Source: CAZNOG01 sp964574635
GTDB lineage: Bacteria > Bacteroidota > Bacteroidia > Flavobacteriales_D > Cryomorphaceae
Assembly (NCBI GenBank): GCA_964574635.1
Contig: CAZNOG010000009.1
Coordinates: 62,001-126,000, forward strand
Length of the DNA: 64,000 bases
Direction: 5' to 3'
Below the pieces are notes generated by a model. The model was not told where the DNA came from, ran no database searches, and saw only the letters and a program-made list of their open reading frames with translations. Below are positions 53,658-62,500 of this stretch, one piece after another. Numbering within the stretch: position 1 is the stretch's first letter; every line of letters starts with the position of its first letter. The translations under genes and the position numbers were made by a program.

Positions 53658-53826
53658 TGACGCGTAGGGTGGAGTGGACGTCCGACAACCGAAAAACAGC
53701 GAACTTCCCCTATTCTGTGCTCTATGTGGCGTAGAGCGGGTGTAAAATGTGGGATTGGGAAGATCAGGTGAAACGGGCTGCGTATCCCGGTAATTATGGT
53801 ATTAAGTGTTTCGTGCTATTCTAGTT

Positions 53827-54279
53827 TCACTTATCGCGAAAAAGTTCGTTCGGGTTAATAATGGGCAATACAAAGTCTTGAAGTGCCGTGCCTTGTAAAC
53901 GGGTTAATAAAATCCCTCTCGATGTGGAATAGGTAACGGCTGAAAGTGCGTTTGCCAATGTGGGATCTACGTTCATTCGTTTGTTTTTTCCCTCCATGAC
54001 GAGCTCCTCGAGGTTTTCAATACCGTATATAAAAATCAAATGGAAAACTCCTTTGGCTTCCGTTTCATTTTCGCCTTTGCTAACGGTGTTCAGACTCACA
54101 TTGAATTCAGCCTTCGCCAATTTCTCTTCAATGTTAAAAGCCAACTGAAAAGTCTTTTTCAATTGGTGACCCCTTACTTTGTCCACGTCAAAATTTTCCG
54201 GTGTGTCCACCTGCCCTTTCTTCATTTTGAACTCAATCAAAATGATCTTTTCCGGGTCGAAAACGTTTTTACCCTGCAT
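53827..54279 (-). CDS. SecB-like chaperone of a toxin-antitoxin-chaperone operon
   Basis: A 150-residue protein, close in size to SecB (155 in E. coli). The pattern follows SecB: long strand pairs FQLAFNIEEKLAKAEFNVSL and GVFHLIFIYGIENLEE, then the helical end YSTSRGILLTRLQGTALQDF followed by VLPIINPNELF, which aligns with SecB [20 protein letters not shown] and APVNFDALF. It starts inside the antitoxin gene (11-nt overlap), so it is translationally coupled. The AT-rich context differs from its neighbours. Third gene of the operon, the expected chaperone position. Confidence 0.72.
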   Translation of the reverse strand: MQGKNVFDPEKIILIEFKMKKGQVDTPENFDVDKVRGHQLKKTFQLAFNIEEKLAKAEFNVSLNTVSKGENETEAKGVFHLIFIYGIENLEELVMEGKNKRMNVDPTLANALSAVTYSTSRGILLTRLQGTALQDFVLPIINPNELFRDK

Positions 54280-54682
54280 GGCTCAATTCAGTATAGGATT
54301 CTATCCCTCGAGCACTTCGCCAAGCTTTACCACTGGTTTTTGTGTCGAGTTTTCTGATACTCACAAAGGTATGCACCTTGACCTCATAGCCATCCTCTAC
54401 AAATTCCGTCTTTACTTTCTTCTTGGGCACTTCCAATAAGGGCTCACCCAGTTGAGCCGACAATTTGGCCAGAGAGCGCAAAGTGAAATTATGCTCTCCG
54501 TTCAGCCATTTGGATATTTCGGATGGTTGCTTGTCCATCCTTTCAGCCAGTTCTTTTTTGCTGATTTTGTTTTCAAGCAAAAGCTGGTTGATGCGAACCA
54601 CCAAGTCGGCATACCAATCCACGAATATCTCAACATCCTTTGGGGTGTTATCTAATATTCTTTGGAAAACCTCGCTTCTCAT
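54269..54682 (-). CDS. HTH (XRE-type) antitoxin with long C-terminal tail
   Basis: A 137-residue protein. An XRE-type helix-turn-helix spans about 27-85 (KKELAERMDKQPSEISKWLN is the core). The C-terminal 50 residues (about 86-137: lysine-rich hinge, GYEVKVHTFVSIRK, then a Trp/aromatic-containing end) are outside the HTH and could be a chaperone-addiction tail, as in HigA-type antitoxins of TAC systems. It follows the toxin-like gene by 12 nt and overlaps the SecB-like gene. Confidence 0.8.
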   Translation of the reverse strand: MRSEVFQRILDNTPKDVEIFVDWYADLVVRINQLLLENKISKKELAERMDKQPSEISKWLNGEHNFTLRSLAKLSAQLGEPLLEVPKKKVKTEFVEDGYEVKVHTFVSIRKLDTKTSGKAWRSARGIESYTELSHAG

Positions 54683-54694
54683 TTTGTTTGCTCT

Positions 54695-55213
54695 TTATAT
54701 CGTTATATCCTCTCCGCCGTCGAAACAACGAAATGTTCGTTGGTCCTCATCGATGTATATGTCTTTGTCTCTCAACGCATCCAATATGCGTTTCGCAAAA
54801 GTATTGGCTTCTTGAAACACCATACTCGTCTTTCCCCCTTGGGCAGTACCGGCTGTTTTCTCACCACCGTTAAAGAGTACCACCAAAGTTTTCGAGATTC
54901 GCAGACAATATAAACGAAGGGGGAAATTGCCATAATTAATGTAAAGGTCTTCCACTTCATAAGTACCTGACGGGGGAAGTGCCTGCGCTGCATTTTCAAA
55001 TCTGAAGAATTCTTCCACCGCTCCCATTTCATCGCCGATCTTTTTGGAAATAAATTTTGCCAATTCTTGGAGCGGCCGTTGAAATTCGATGTTGTCCTCA
55101 TATTTTACGAGAAACTTATCGGTTTCGGAAAGCTGTGCATCTAACCACCTCACGGTGTAAAACGTGCATACTTTCCCATGATCGTCAAATATTTCCAATG
55201 CAAAGGTATTCAC
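54695..55213 (-). CDS. Putative toxin with RelE-like features
   Basis: A 172-residue protein with a GTG start. I cannot assign it firmly. The segment NYGNFPLRLYCLRISKTLVV followed by LFNGGEKT has the strand order and Lys/Thr ending of RelE/HigB-type toxins (RYR... LLHGFxKKT), preceded by helices as in that fold, but it is longer than usual HigB (about 90-125 residues) and has a C-terminal extension (FAKRILDALRDKDIYIDEDQ). Operon position directly before an HTH gene fits a toxin-first module. Confidence 0.6.
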   Translation of the reverse strand: MNTFALEIFDDHGKVCTFYTVRWLDAQLSETDKFLVKYEDNIEFQRPLQELAKFISKKIGDEMGAVEEFFRFENAAQALPPSGTYEVEDLYINYGNFPLRLYCLRISKTLVVLFNGGEKTAGTAQGGKTSMVFQEANTFAKRILDALRDKDIYIDEDQRTFRCFDGGEDITI

Positions 55214-55251
55214 TTTTAAACGAATTGCACAGTCTTTTGTTATACTTTTAA
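55212..55251 (-). promoter_or_regulatory. Direct repeats upstream of toxin-like gene
   Basis: ACTTTTAA at 55212-55219 and 55244-55251, 32 bp apart (about three helical turns), at and just before the start of the putative toxin gene: possible antitoxin operators. The rest of 55214-55560 is AT-rich sequence with no gene seen. Confidence 0.25.
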
Positions 55252-55561
55252 GTTAATTTCACAAAACGATCTATTATCTCACTACCCATCAGCAGTTTAG
55301 ATATATTACTCCAAACCCAAATCCACCAAACATTCATTTAAGCGAAAAATCGGTGGTCACATTCCCCTTCAAGGGAGAATACTATTGCAAAACACGCTTC
55401 ATAGCGTTCACCCCCACTCACAATCAAGTTCATAGCCAACTAAATTACAACTCTTTTAGGGAAAAGCAATTGCTTGGCATTAATTTTCAAAGTCGTACCG
55501 ATGGGCCGAAGCGGTAAGTGTGGGGTGAGGAAGTGGGGAAAGAGGGAGGGCGGTTGGATTG

Positions 55562-55591
55562 TTGAATGTATGGCGGGCATTTCTACTTTTG
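55562..55591 (+). promoter_or_regulatory. Bacteroidota-type promoter for cdd
   Basis: TTG (55562-55564), 19-nt spacer, TACTTTTG (55584-55591), then 16 nt to the cdd ATG. The island ends before it, so cdd keeps its own promoter. Confidence 0.55.
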
Positions 55592-55607
55592 CGGTACATT
55601 GCAGCTT

Positions 55608-56132
55608 ATGACGCGAAAAGAACTGAACCTCACTTTCCACGTGGTGGATACCCCGGAGGGGCTCGACGGGGAAGACCGGCGCCTGTTTTCCCGGGCGGTG
55701 GAAGCCAAGGAAACCGCACACGCCCCGTATAGCCACTTTCGGGTGGGGGCGGCTTTGTTGCTGGAAAACGGCGAGGTGGTGACCGGCAGCAACCAAGAGA
55801 ATATCGCGTATCCCAGCGGATTGTGCGCGGAGAGGGTGGCGATGTTCGCCGCGGCGGCGCAGTACCCGGGCATGGCCATGGTGGCGCTGGCGGTGGCGAC
55901 CGACCACGAGGCCGTCGAAGAAGGAGAAGCCCCTGCCCCACACGGGACGTCCGAAACGGAAAGCCAAGCCGACACCATTTCGCCCTGCGGGGGGTGCCGG
56001 CAGGTGATGGTGGAATACGAAAGGAAGCAAGCGCGTCCCCTGAGGGTGCTCTGCGGCGCGAGCGAGGGTCCGATCACGATTTCCGACGACGCCGGGTCGC
56101 TGATGCCTCTGGCGTTCTGGTCGCAATTGTGA
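55608..56132 (+). CDS. cdd: Cytidine deaminase
   Basis: A 174-residue enzyme converting cytidine and deoxycytidine to uridine forms. Zinc-site motifs: SGLCAERVA (Cys and catalytic Glu) and SPCGGCRQVMVEY (two Cys). It is slightly longer than the 130-160 residues of many tetrameric Cdd proteins because of an insert (about 115-135, EEGEAPAPHGTSETESQ) just before the second zinc motif. The ATG at 55608 suits the promoter. It precedes pdhA, an order I recall as usual in Flavobacteriia. Confidence 0.94.
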   Translation: MTRKELNLTFHVVDTPEGLDGEDRRLFSRAVEAKETAHAPYSHFRVGAALLLENGEVVTGSNQENIAYPSGLCAERVAMFAAAAQYPGMAMVALAVATDHEAVEEGEAPAPHGTSETESQADTISPCGGCRQVMVEYERKQARPLRVLCGASEGPITISDDAGSLMPLAFWSQL

Positions 56133-56268
56133 GAAGGAACGGCCGAAGAGGGTTGGGCAATAGACTGATATTTAGTTGGCTGTCGCACGGAAGTGATGTG
56201 CGCTCGGGGTCGCCGAACCCGCTTCGATGGATGGGTGGGAATAAGGCTGCAAGGGCTGATACGTTTCG

Positions 56269-56276
56269 TATATTTG
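56269..56276 (+). promoter_or_regulatory. Putative -7 box for pdhA
   Basis: TATATTTG matches TAnnTTTG, 40 nt upstream of pdhA. No clear -33 TTTG. Confidence 0.4.
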
Positions 56277-56316
56277 CAGCCACATTTGTATTTAGGTCTG
56301 TACCAACGCTGATATT

Positions 56317-57477
56317 ATGGCCACGAAAACGAAGAAATCACAAGCGGAGAGCCCCGAGAAAGAGGGCGCACACAACAAAGGACGGAAGAAATCCGAGGTG
56401 AAAGCCGAAGCCAACGGCAAGGGCACCGCGAAGTCGGCCAAGAAGTCGACCAAATCGACGAAACCGACGAAGACCGGCAAATCCGGCAAGAAGGGTTTTT
56501 CCAAAGAGACGTATTTGGAGTGGTACGAGATGATGTTGTTCATCCGCCGCTTTGAGGAGAAGACCGGGCAGTTGTACATCCAACAGAAATTCGGCGGATT
56601 CTGCCACCTCTACGACGGTCAGGAAGCGGTGGTGGCGGCGTTGGCCTCCGCCAAGCGCAAGGACGACCGCGTGATCACGGCTTACCGGGACCACGCCCAC
56701 CCCATCGCGTTGGGTTCGGACCCGCGGAGGGTGATGGCTGAGTTGTTCGGCCGCACCACGGGATTGGCCAAAGGCAAGGGAGGCTCCATGCACATGTTCG
56801 ACAAGGAAGTGCACATGTTCGGTGGGCACGGCATCGTAGGCGGACAGATCGCGTTGGGGGCCGGCATCGCCTTCGCCGACAAGTACCGGGGCGGCGACCA
56901 GGTGACCTTCTGCTACATGGGCGACGGGGCGGTGCGTCAAGGCATTTTGCACGAGACCTTCAACATGGCGATGTTTTGGAAATTGCCGGTGGTGTTCGTG
57001 ATCGAGAACAACAACTACGCCATGGGCACCTCGGTGGAGCGCGTGAGCAACGTGACCGACCTGAGCAAATTGGGCCTTTCTTACGATATGCCTTCCATGT
57101 CGGTAGACGGCATGAAGTGCGAAGACGTGCACGAGGCGTACGAGAAGGCCGCCGATCACGCCCGTTCGGGAGAGGGGCCTTACCTGCTGGAAATCCGCAC
57201 TTACCGATACAAGGGCCACTCCATGTCGGACCCCGGGAAGTACAGAACCCGCGAAGAGGTGGACCAATACAAGGAGAAAGACCCCATACTCTGGGTGAAG
57301 CACACCATCAAGAAAGAGGGTTGGATGAGCGAGGAGGACTTCAAAGCCATGGACAAGGACATCAAGGAACGGGTGGAAGAATGCGTGCAATACGCCGAAG
57401 ACTCGCCCAAACCTGCTCCGGAAGAGCTGTACGAGGACGTGTACATCCAAGCCGATTACCCTTACGTGAAGTACTGA
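56317..57477 (+). CDS. pdhA: Pyruvate dehydrogenase E1 component, alpha subunit
   Basis: A 386-residue TPP enzyme. The TPP-binding motif runs from MGDGAVRQGILHETFNMAMF to VIENNNYAMGTS; the active-site region is ITAYRDHAHP, and the conserved loop is YRYKGHSMSDPGKYRTREEV. Residues 1-60 are an unusual Lys/Ala/Thr/Ser-rich, histone H1-like extension (KSAKKSTKSTKPTKTGKSGK); usual flavobacterial PdhA begins near KETYLEWYEMML. No in-frame alternative start removes it. The beta subunit is not encoded here. Confidence 0.95.
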   Translation: MATKTKKSQAESPEKEGAHNKGRKKSEVKAEANGKGTAKSAKKSTKSTKPTKTGKSGKKGFSKETYLEWYEMMLFIRRFEEKTGQLYIQQKFGGFCHLYDGQEAVVAALASAKRKDDRVITAYRDHAHPIALGSDPRRVMAELFGRTTGLAKGKGGSMHMFDKEVHMFGGHGIVGGQIALGAGIAFADKYRGGDQVTFCYMGDGAVRQGILHETFNMAMFWKLPVVFVIENNNYAMGTSVERVSNVTDLSKLGLSYDMPSMSVDGMKCEDVHEAYEKAADHARSGEGPYLLEIRTYRYKGHSMSDPGKYRTREEVDQYKEKDPILWVKHTIKKEGWMSEEDFKAMDKDIKERVEECVQYAEDSPKPAPEELYEDVYIQADYPYVKY

Positions 57478-57511
57478 AACCGCCGATAGCCGGCCGAAAA
57501 CATACAGCATT

Positions 57512-58795
57512 ATGGCAGAAATAGTTCGCATGCCCAAATTGAGCGACACGATGACCGAAGGCGTGGTCGCGGAATGGCACAAGGAAGTGGGGGACATGGT
57601 GAAGGCGGGAGACCTCTTGGCCGAAATCGAAACGGACAAAGCCACCATGGAGTACGAATCCTTTCAGGAGGGAGTGCTCTTGTACAAAGGCGTGGAAACC
57701 GGCGAGGCCAAGCCGGTGGAAAGCATTTTGGCCATTCTCGGCGAGGAGGGTGAAGACTACAAGGCCCTGCTTGAGAGCGAGGGCGGGGATAACGGAGCCG
57801 AGGCCAAAGCCGAGGGCGACGACGCTGCGAAAGACGAGGAAAAGGAAGACGGCGGAGACATAGAAGAAACTGCGGAAGAGCGGCCCGCAGCACGGCAAGA
57901 CTCGGGCGACTCCGGGTCGAGGGAGACGGAATCGCGGGACGGCCGCCTGAAGGCCTCTCCTCTGGCGAGGAAAATGGCGCAGGAGCTGGGCATAGACCTG
58001 GGTGACGTGAAGGGCACCGGCGAGGGCGGGCGCATCGTAAAACGCGACATAGAAAGCTACACCCCCAAAACCTCAAAAACCACGCACGCCCCTGCGTATG
58101 CGGTAGGGAAAGAATCTTACCGCGACGAGAATATCTCGCAGATGCGCAAAACCATCGCGAGGCGGCTTTCGGAGAGCAAGTTTTCGGCGCCGCATTTTTA
58201 CCTGACCATCGAGCTGGACATGGACAGGGCCATGGCTGCGCGGAAGGCGATCAACAAGGCGATAGAGCCGGCGAAGATTTCGGTGAACGACCTGGTGATC
58301 AAGGCTGTGGCCGCGGCGCTGCGCAAGCACCCCCAAGTGAACGCGTCGTTTATGGGCGACAAGATCCGCTACAACGACCACATCCACATCGGGGTGGCGG
58401 TGGCGGTGGACGAGGGTCTGCTGGTGCCGGTGGTGCGCTTTGCGGATACGAAACCGCTGACGGTGATCAACGACGAGGTGAGGGACCTGGCCGAAAAGGC
58501 GCGGAACAAGAAGCTGCAACCGGCGGATTGGGAGGGCAATACCTTCACGATTTCCAACTTGGGGATGTTCGGCATTGAGGAGTTTACGGCGGTGATCAAC
58601 CCGCCGGATTCGGCGATTCTGGCCATCGGCACCATCGTGGAAAAACCGGTGGTGAAGGACGGACAGATCACGGTGGGGCACCGCATGAAGGTGACGATGT
58701 CTTGCGACCACCGCAGCGTGGACGGAGCCGTGGGCAGCGCGTTCCTTCAGACTTTCCGCAAGTACATGGAAGACCCGGTGCTTATTATCGCGTGA
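57512..58795 (+). CDS. pdhC: Dihydrolipoyllysine acetyltransferase (E2 of PDH)
   Basis: A 427-residue protein. One lipoyl domain at 1-80 with ETDKATMEYE (lipoylated Lys), a long Glu/Asp/Arg-rich linker (about 85-145), an E1/E3-binding domain SPLARKMAQELGIDLGDVKG, and a catalytic domain with DHRSVDGAVGSAFLQ (His and Asp of the active site). Most flavobacterial E2 proteins have two or more lipoyl domains; here there is one. It follows pdhA by 34 nt. Confidence 0.95.
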   Translation: MAEIVRMPKLSDTMTEGVVAEWHKEVGDMVKAGDLLAEIETDKATMEYESFQEGVLLYKGVETGEAKPVESILAILGEEGEDYKALLESEGGDNGAEAKAEGDDAAKDEEKEDGGDIEETAEERPAARQDSGDSGSRETESRDGRLKASPLARKMAQELGIDLGDVKGTGEGGRIVKRDIESYTPKTSKTTHAPAYAVGKESYRDENISQMRKTIARRLSESKFSAPHFYLTIELDMDRAMAARKAINKAIEPAKISVNDLVIKAVAAALRKHPQVNASFMGDKIRYNDHIHIGVAVAVDEGLLVPVVRFADTKPLTVINDEVRDLAEKARNKKLQPADWEGNTFTISNLGMFGIEEFTAVINPPDSAILAIGTIVEKPVVKDGQITVGHRMKVTMSCDHRSVDGAVGSAFLQTFRKYMEDPVLIIA

Positions 58796-58801
58796 GATCG
58801 G

Positions 58802-58834
58802 TCGATTGGGTTCCCTACACGTGAGCCCAATCGA
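58802..58834. terminator. Possible convergent hairpin without T-tract
   Basis: TCGATTGGG (58802-58810) pairs with CCCAATCGA (58826-58834) in the 52-bp gap between pdhC and the LytTR gene. No run of T follows on either strand, so termination is unproven. Confidence 0.3.
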
Positions 58835-58847
58835 AAATCGACGGGAT

Positions 58848-59591
58848 TTAACTTACGCCCAAAATCTTCAGAACCACCTCCTTTCGGCTGCGGGAAATTC
58901 GGATTTCCACGCCATTTTCCATCAGGAGTTTGCCACCGTCGGAGCGCAAATACTTTTCAATCCGACTGGTATTGACCACATAAGAGTTGTGCACACGGCA
59001 AAACGGGAATCCCCCGAGTAAATGCTCTACTTCCTTGAGGGTCTTGGCGATGAGCATCCGCTTGCTGCCTGTCAGATACAAACGCGTGTAATTGCTTTCA
59101 CTCCCACAATAGAGAATGTCCTCCTTGCGCACGAAATCCAAACCATAAACGGTGGGAAGTGCAATTTTATCACTTCCGTCCCTACCTTCCATAAACGCAT
59201 TGAAAACCGATCGTACATCTTCCAGCCGCAGCACCGCAGCTCCCGTATCCAAACGCTCCAACGACTCCTTCAAGGCCGAATCCTCAACGGGTTTCAACAG
59301 GTAGTCCAGTGCATTTACGCGAAATGCCTTGATGGCAAATTGGTCGTAAGCGGTTGTGAAAATTACTTTCAAATCCTTGCGGTTCAGCGCTTTCAAAAAC
59401 TGAAACCCGTTCATTCCGGGCATCTCAATATCGAGAAACAGCACGTCGGGGTTCAGGGCCGGCAATTGCTCCAGGGCTTTGAAGACATCGGAAAACACGT
59501 GAATATCCGGTTCGTTGCGACCCAGCCGCACGAGCTGCATGCGCATTGTTTCCCCCGCGTGGGTTTCGTCATCCAGTATGGCCAGCTTCAT
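58848..59591 (-). CDS. LytTR-family response regulator
   Basis: A 247-residue protein. The receiver domain occupies 1-115: acidic pair D7-D8, phospho-acceptor D54 in VLFLDIEMPGMNG, conserved Thr/Ala and Lys in TTAYDQFAIKAF through LLKP. A LytTR DNA-binding domain at about 145-245 (KEDILYCGSESNYTRLYLTG, FCRVHNSYVVNTSRIEKYLR). The start overlaps the 3' end of the histidine kinase gene by 23 nt, so the two are a cognate pair. Confidence 0.93.
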   Translation of the reverse strand: MKLAILDDETHAGETMRMQLVRLGRNEPDIHVFSDVFKALEQLPALNPDVLFLDIEMPGMNGFQFLKALNRKDLKVIFTTAYDQFAIKAFRVNALDYLLKPVEDSALKESLERLDTGAAVLRLEDVRSVFNAFMEGRDGSDKIALPTVYGLDFVRKEDILYCGSESNYTRLYLTGSKRMLIAKTLKEVEHLLGGFPFCRVHNSYVVNTSRIEKYLRSDGGKLLMENGVEIRISRSRKEVVLKILGVS

Positions 59592-62500
59592 TGTTTATCA
59601 GTAATGGAAGTGTGATCACAACTTTCGTTCCCACCGCGGCTCCATATCGATCTTTCAAATCGATAATCTCGGCACTACATCGAATATTGTAATTTTTTTC
59701 AATGATTTCAAGGCGATTGCCGGTAATCTCCGTTCCCACCGACTTTTTCTTGAGCGCCGACTTGCTTTGGATCTTCGCCGCCATTTCACGTCCCACTCCG
59801 TCGTCCACCACCTCAACCACTAAATTCTCGCCACGGACCGCGAGGGTAATCTCCACTCTTCCGTTCCCTTTCTTTTGCCTCAGCCCGTGCCATATGGCAT
59901 TTTCCACATAAGGTTGAATCAGCATGGGCGGAATGCGCAGCCCTTCGGTATCGATCCCCGGTGCCACATCGAGCGATAATGCATATCGGTTGTCGAACCG
60001 AAGGGATTCCAAATCGATGTACAACCTCAACGCCTCCAACTCTTCATTGAGGGGAACGGTGCTTCGTGTGGAATTTTCCAATATCATCCTCACGAGTTTG
60101 GAGAATTTCACCAAGTACCGCTCCGCCTCCAAGGACCGTCCCTTCATTATTTCATGGCGGATTCCGTTGATGCTGTTGAAGAGAAAGTGGGGGTTTATCT
60201 GTGCCCTGAGCGCAGCCAATTCCGTATCGGCCAATTTCTTGTCAAACTCCATTTTCAAGCGCTCCTCCCGCCGCACGTTGCGGATGTGCACCCGGTGGAA
60301 GCTCCCGGCCATTGCCACCGCAAAAAGAACACATAGGGCGACAAACCACCAAGTTTTCCAAAATGGAGGCACAATGGTGATGGGTAGCGAAACCAAGGTC
60401 ACCGTGGAGCGTCCGTTGAAATCGGCCACCCGGGCCTCAAAAACAAAATCCCCTCCCGGCACATTGGTAAATATGGCTTTGCGGTCCGGCCCGGCCTCCA
60501 CCCATTCATCTTCGAAACCGCGGAGCCGGTACCAGAGCGTGTGCACGTCGGGGTTGAACACGTCGACAATGCCCACTTGGATAGAGAAGAAATTTTGAAG
60601 ATAAGTAAGGGTGATCTCCCGCAGATTGTGGTAAATCCCGGAAGGATGCAGCTCGTTTTGAAACACCTGAACTGAAGCGATGTAAAGACTGGCATCATTC
60701 GGACCCACATTCATTTCGCCCATATTAAACCAAGTGAGCACCTCCCTGTTGCCCACCAGAAATACCGAATCGGAAACTTGAACAAATGGCGAAAAGGGCC
60801 CGGTGACGGGAAATCCGAGTGAATTGGGGAACGAAAACTTGCGCTCCATCCCGGCAAACCGGACCAATCCCTCCCCCGTCGTCACAAATGTTTCCCCATC
60901 GGGCAAGTGGTGGATTCCGTGCGCACGCTCGCGGGAGAATCCCTCCTTCTCCCCCGGAATCCGCACGTCACCCAAGCTCATGTCATAGGGAAAATCGAGT
61001 ATGCCCACACCGTTTCTGTTGTCCAACAGCCACATCGAACTGTCGGCGGGGTTTACTTTGGCTTGGTACACCACCCGGAGGGAAGTGGACGAGTCCTTCC
61101 GCGTTTCCCGGTCGGAATTCACGAAAGTGCCATGTTCGGAATCGTATAAAGTCACGCCCTTTTCGGAGGCGATGACCAGCCGCCCGAGGGGGTCGGAGTC
61201 CAACCCGAAAATATAGCTCGACGAAGCCGGCGAATTCGGATTGTCGGGATCGTGAACCAGGTTGTTCAATACGCGCAGGTTGGAGTCGAGCACAAACACC
61301 CCGTTGTGGCGGGTAGACAGGTAGTATAGACCGTCCGTATGTCGGTGGATATTACTGAAATACCCCATGTTTGGCGTTTGGTGCAAGTCTGTTTCTGCGA
61401 GCCGCAAACGCTTTTGGCCCACATCGTAAGTATAGAGGTCGAAAGCGCCCACAACGAGGAGTTCACCATCGCGATGGGGTTTGATGTCTGTTATCCAAAC
61501 CATCTCCCGCCGCTCTCCCACGCGGTGTCCCGGCGGGGGCTTCACCAAATTTATGCTCCTGTTGCTGCGGTTGGCAAGGTAAAGTCCCTCCCCTGCATAT
61601 CCGCCCACGAGCACCTCCATGGAATCGAGGGGGAACACCACACCCATGTTGAATCGACCCTTCAAGTGGTTCGACGCGATGGGAATGGTCAGTTTGGAAA
61701 ACATTTTCCCCGCCGAGGGATAAAGCCTTACCCCTTCGCGCGTGGCGATGGCGGTATTTCCCCGCGAATCGATCATCATGTCGTAGGCATAGAGGCCACA
61801 GAGGTCGGAGGGACCCGTCCCGGCGCAATCGCCGATGGTGTATATGGTTTCTTCAACCAAGTCGAGCACGGCGATTCCCCGGGTATTGCTCACCAACCAC
61901 ATGGAATTTTCGTCCCGCGGCACCACCTTTTGGTAGTTGTTTTCGCGTAGGTGAAGCGGGTTGAAATTCTTTTCGGAGTTTGCCCGCCAAGTATGGGTTT
62001 GGGTGTCGAATGCAAATATTCCCCGTCTGAAAGTTGCGAGGTACAGTCTTCCGTCGGGGCCCGCCGCGCCATTTCTGAAACTTCGCACCTCCGGGTGTGC
62101 CACCGGATGCCCGGGAGGCACGTCGTCGAACATCGTCCATTCTTCGGTGGAGATGCGAAACCGCCACAGTCCGTCCAAGGAGGGCATCCACACCAAGTCC
62201 ACGTCATTCGGGTCTTGAAGAAAATCGGTGATGATTTTTCTTTGTCGGTGCCGGAAGGAACTGGTATCGGCGGGTGGGACAAAGGTTTGGAAAGCGTTTG
62301 TCTCGGTGTCGAGTCTGGCTACCCCCTGCCCATCCACGCTTACCCACAATCCGCTTTCCAATTGCGTAATTTCCGTAATCCGCTCGCGGGAATTCACCTC
62401 GGGAAAAATCTCATAACGCTCGAAATCACCCGAATCCTTTCGGTATCGGCAAATCCCGCCGGGGGAAGTTCCCACCCAGAGGTTTCCCTCCGCGTCAATG

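Noticed and set aside
53413..53667. Short plus-strand frames in the repeat-rich stretch before the island
   Set aside because: They consist of translated palindromic repeats and lack signals or similarity.
53827..54279. The possibility that this is the cell's housekeeping SecB
   Set aside because: It is embedded in a toxin-antitoxin-like operon of foreign base composition and overlaps the HTH gene; housekeeping context is absent. It remains SecB-like only.
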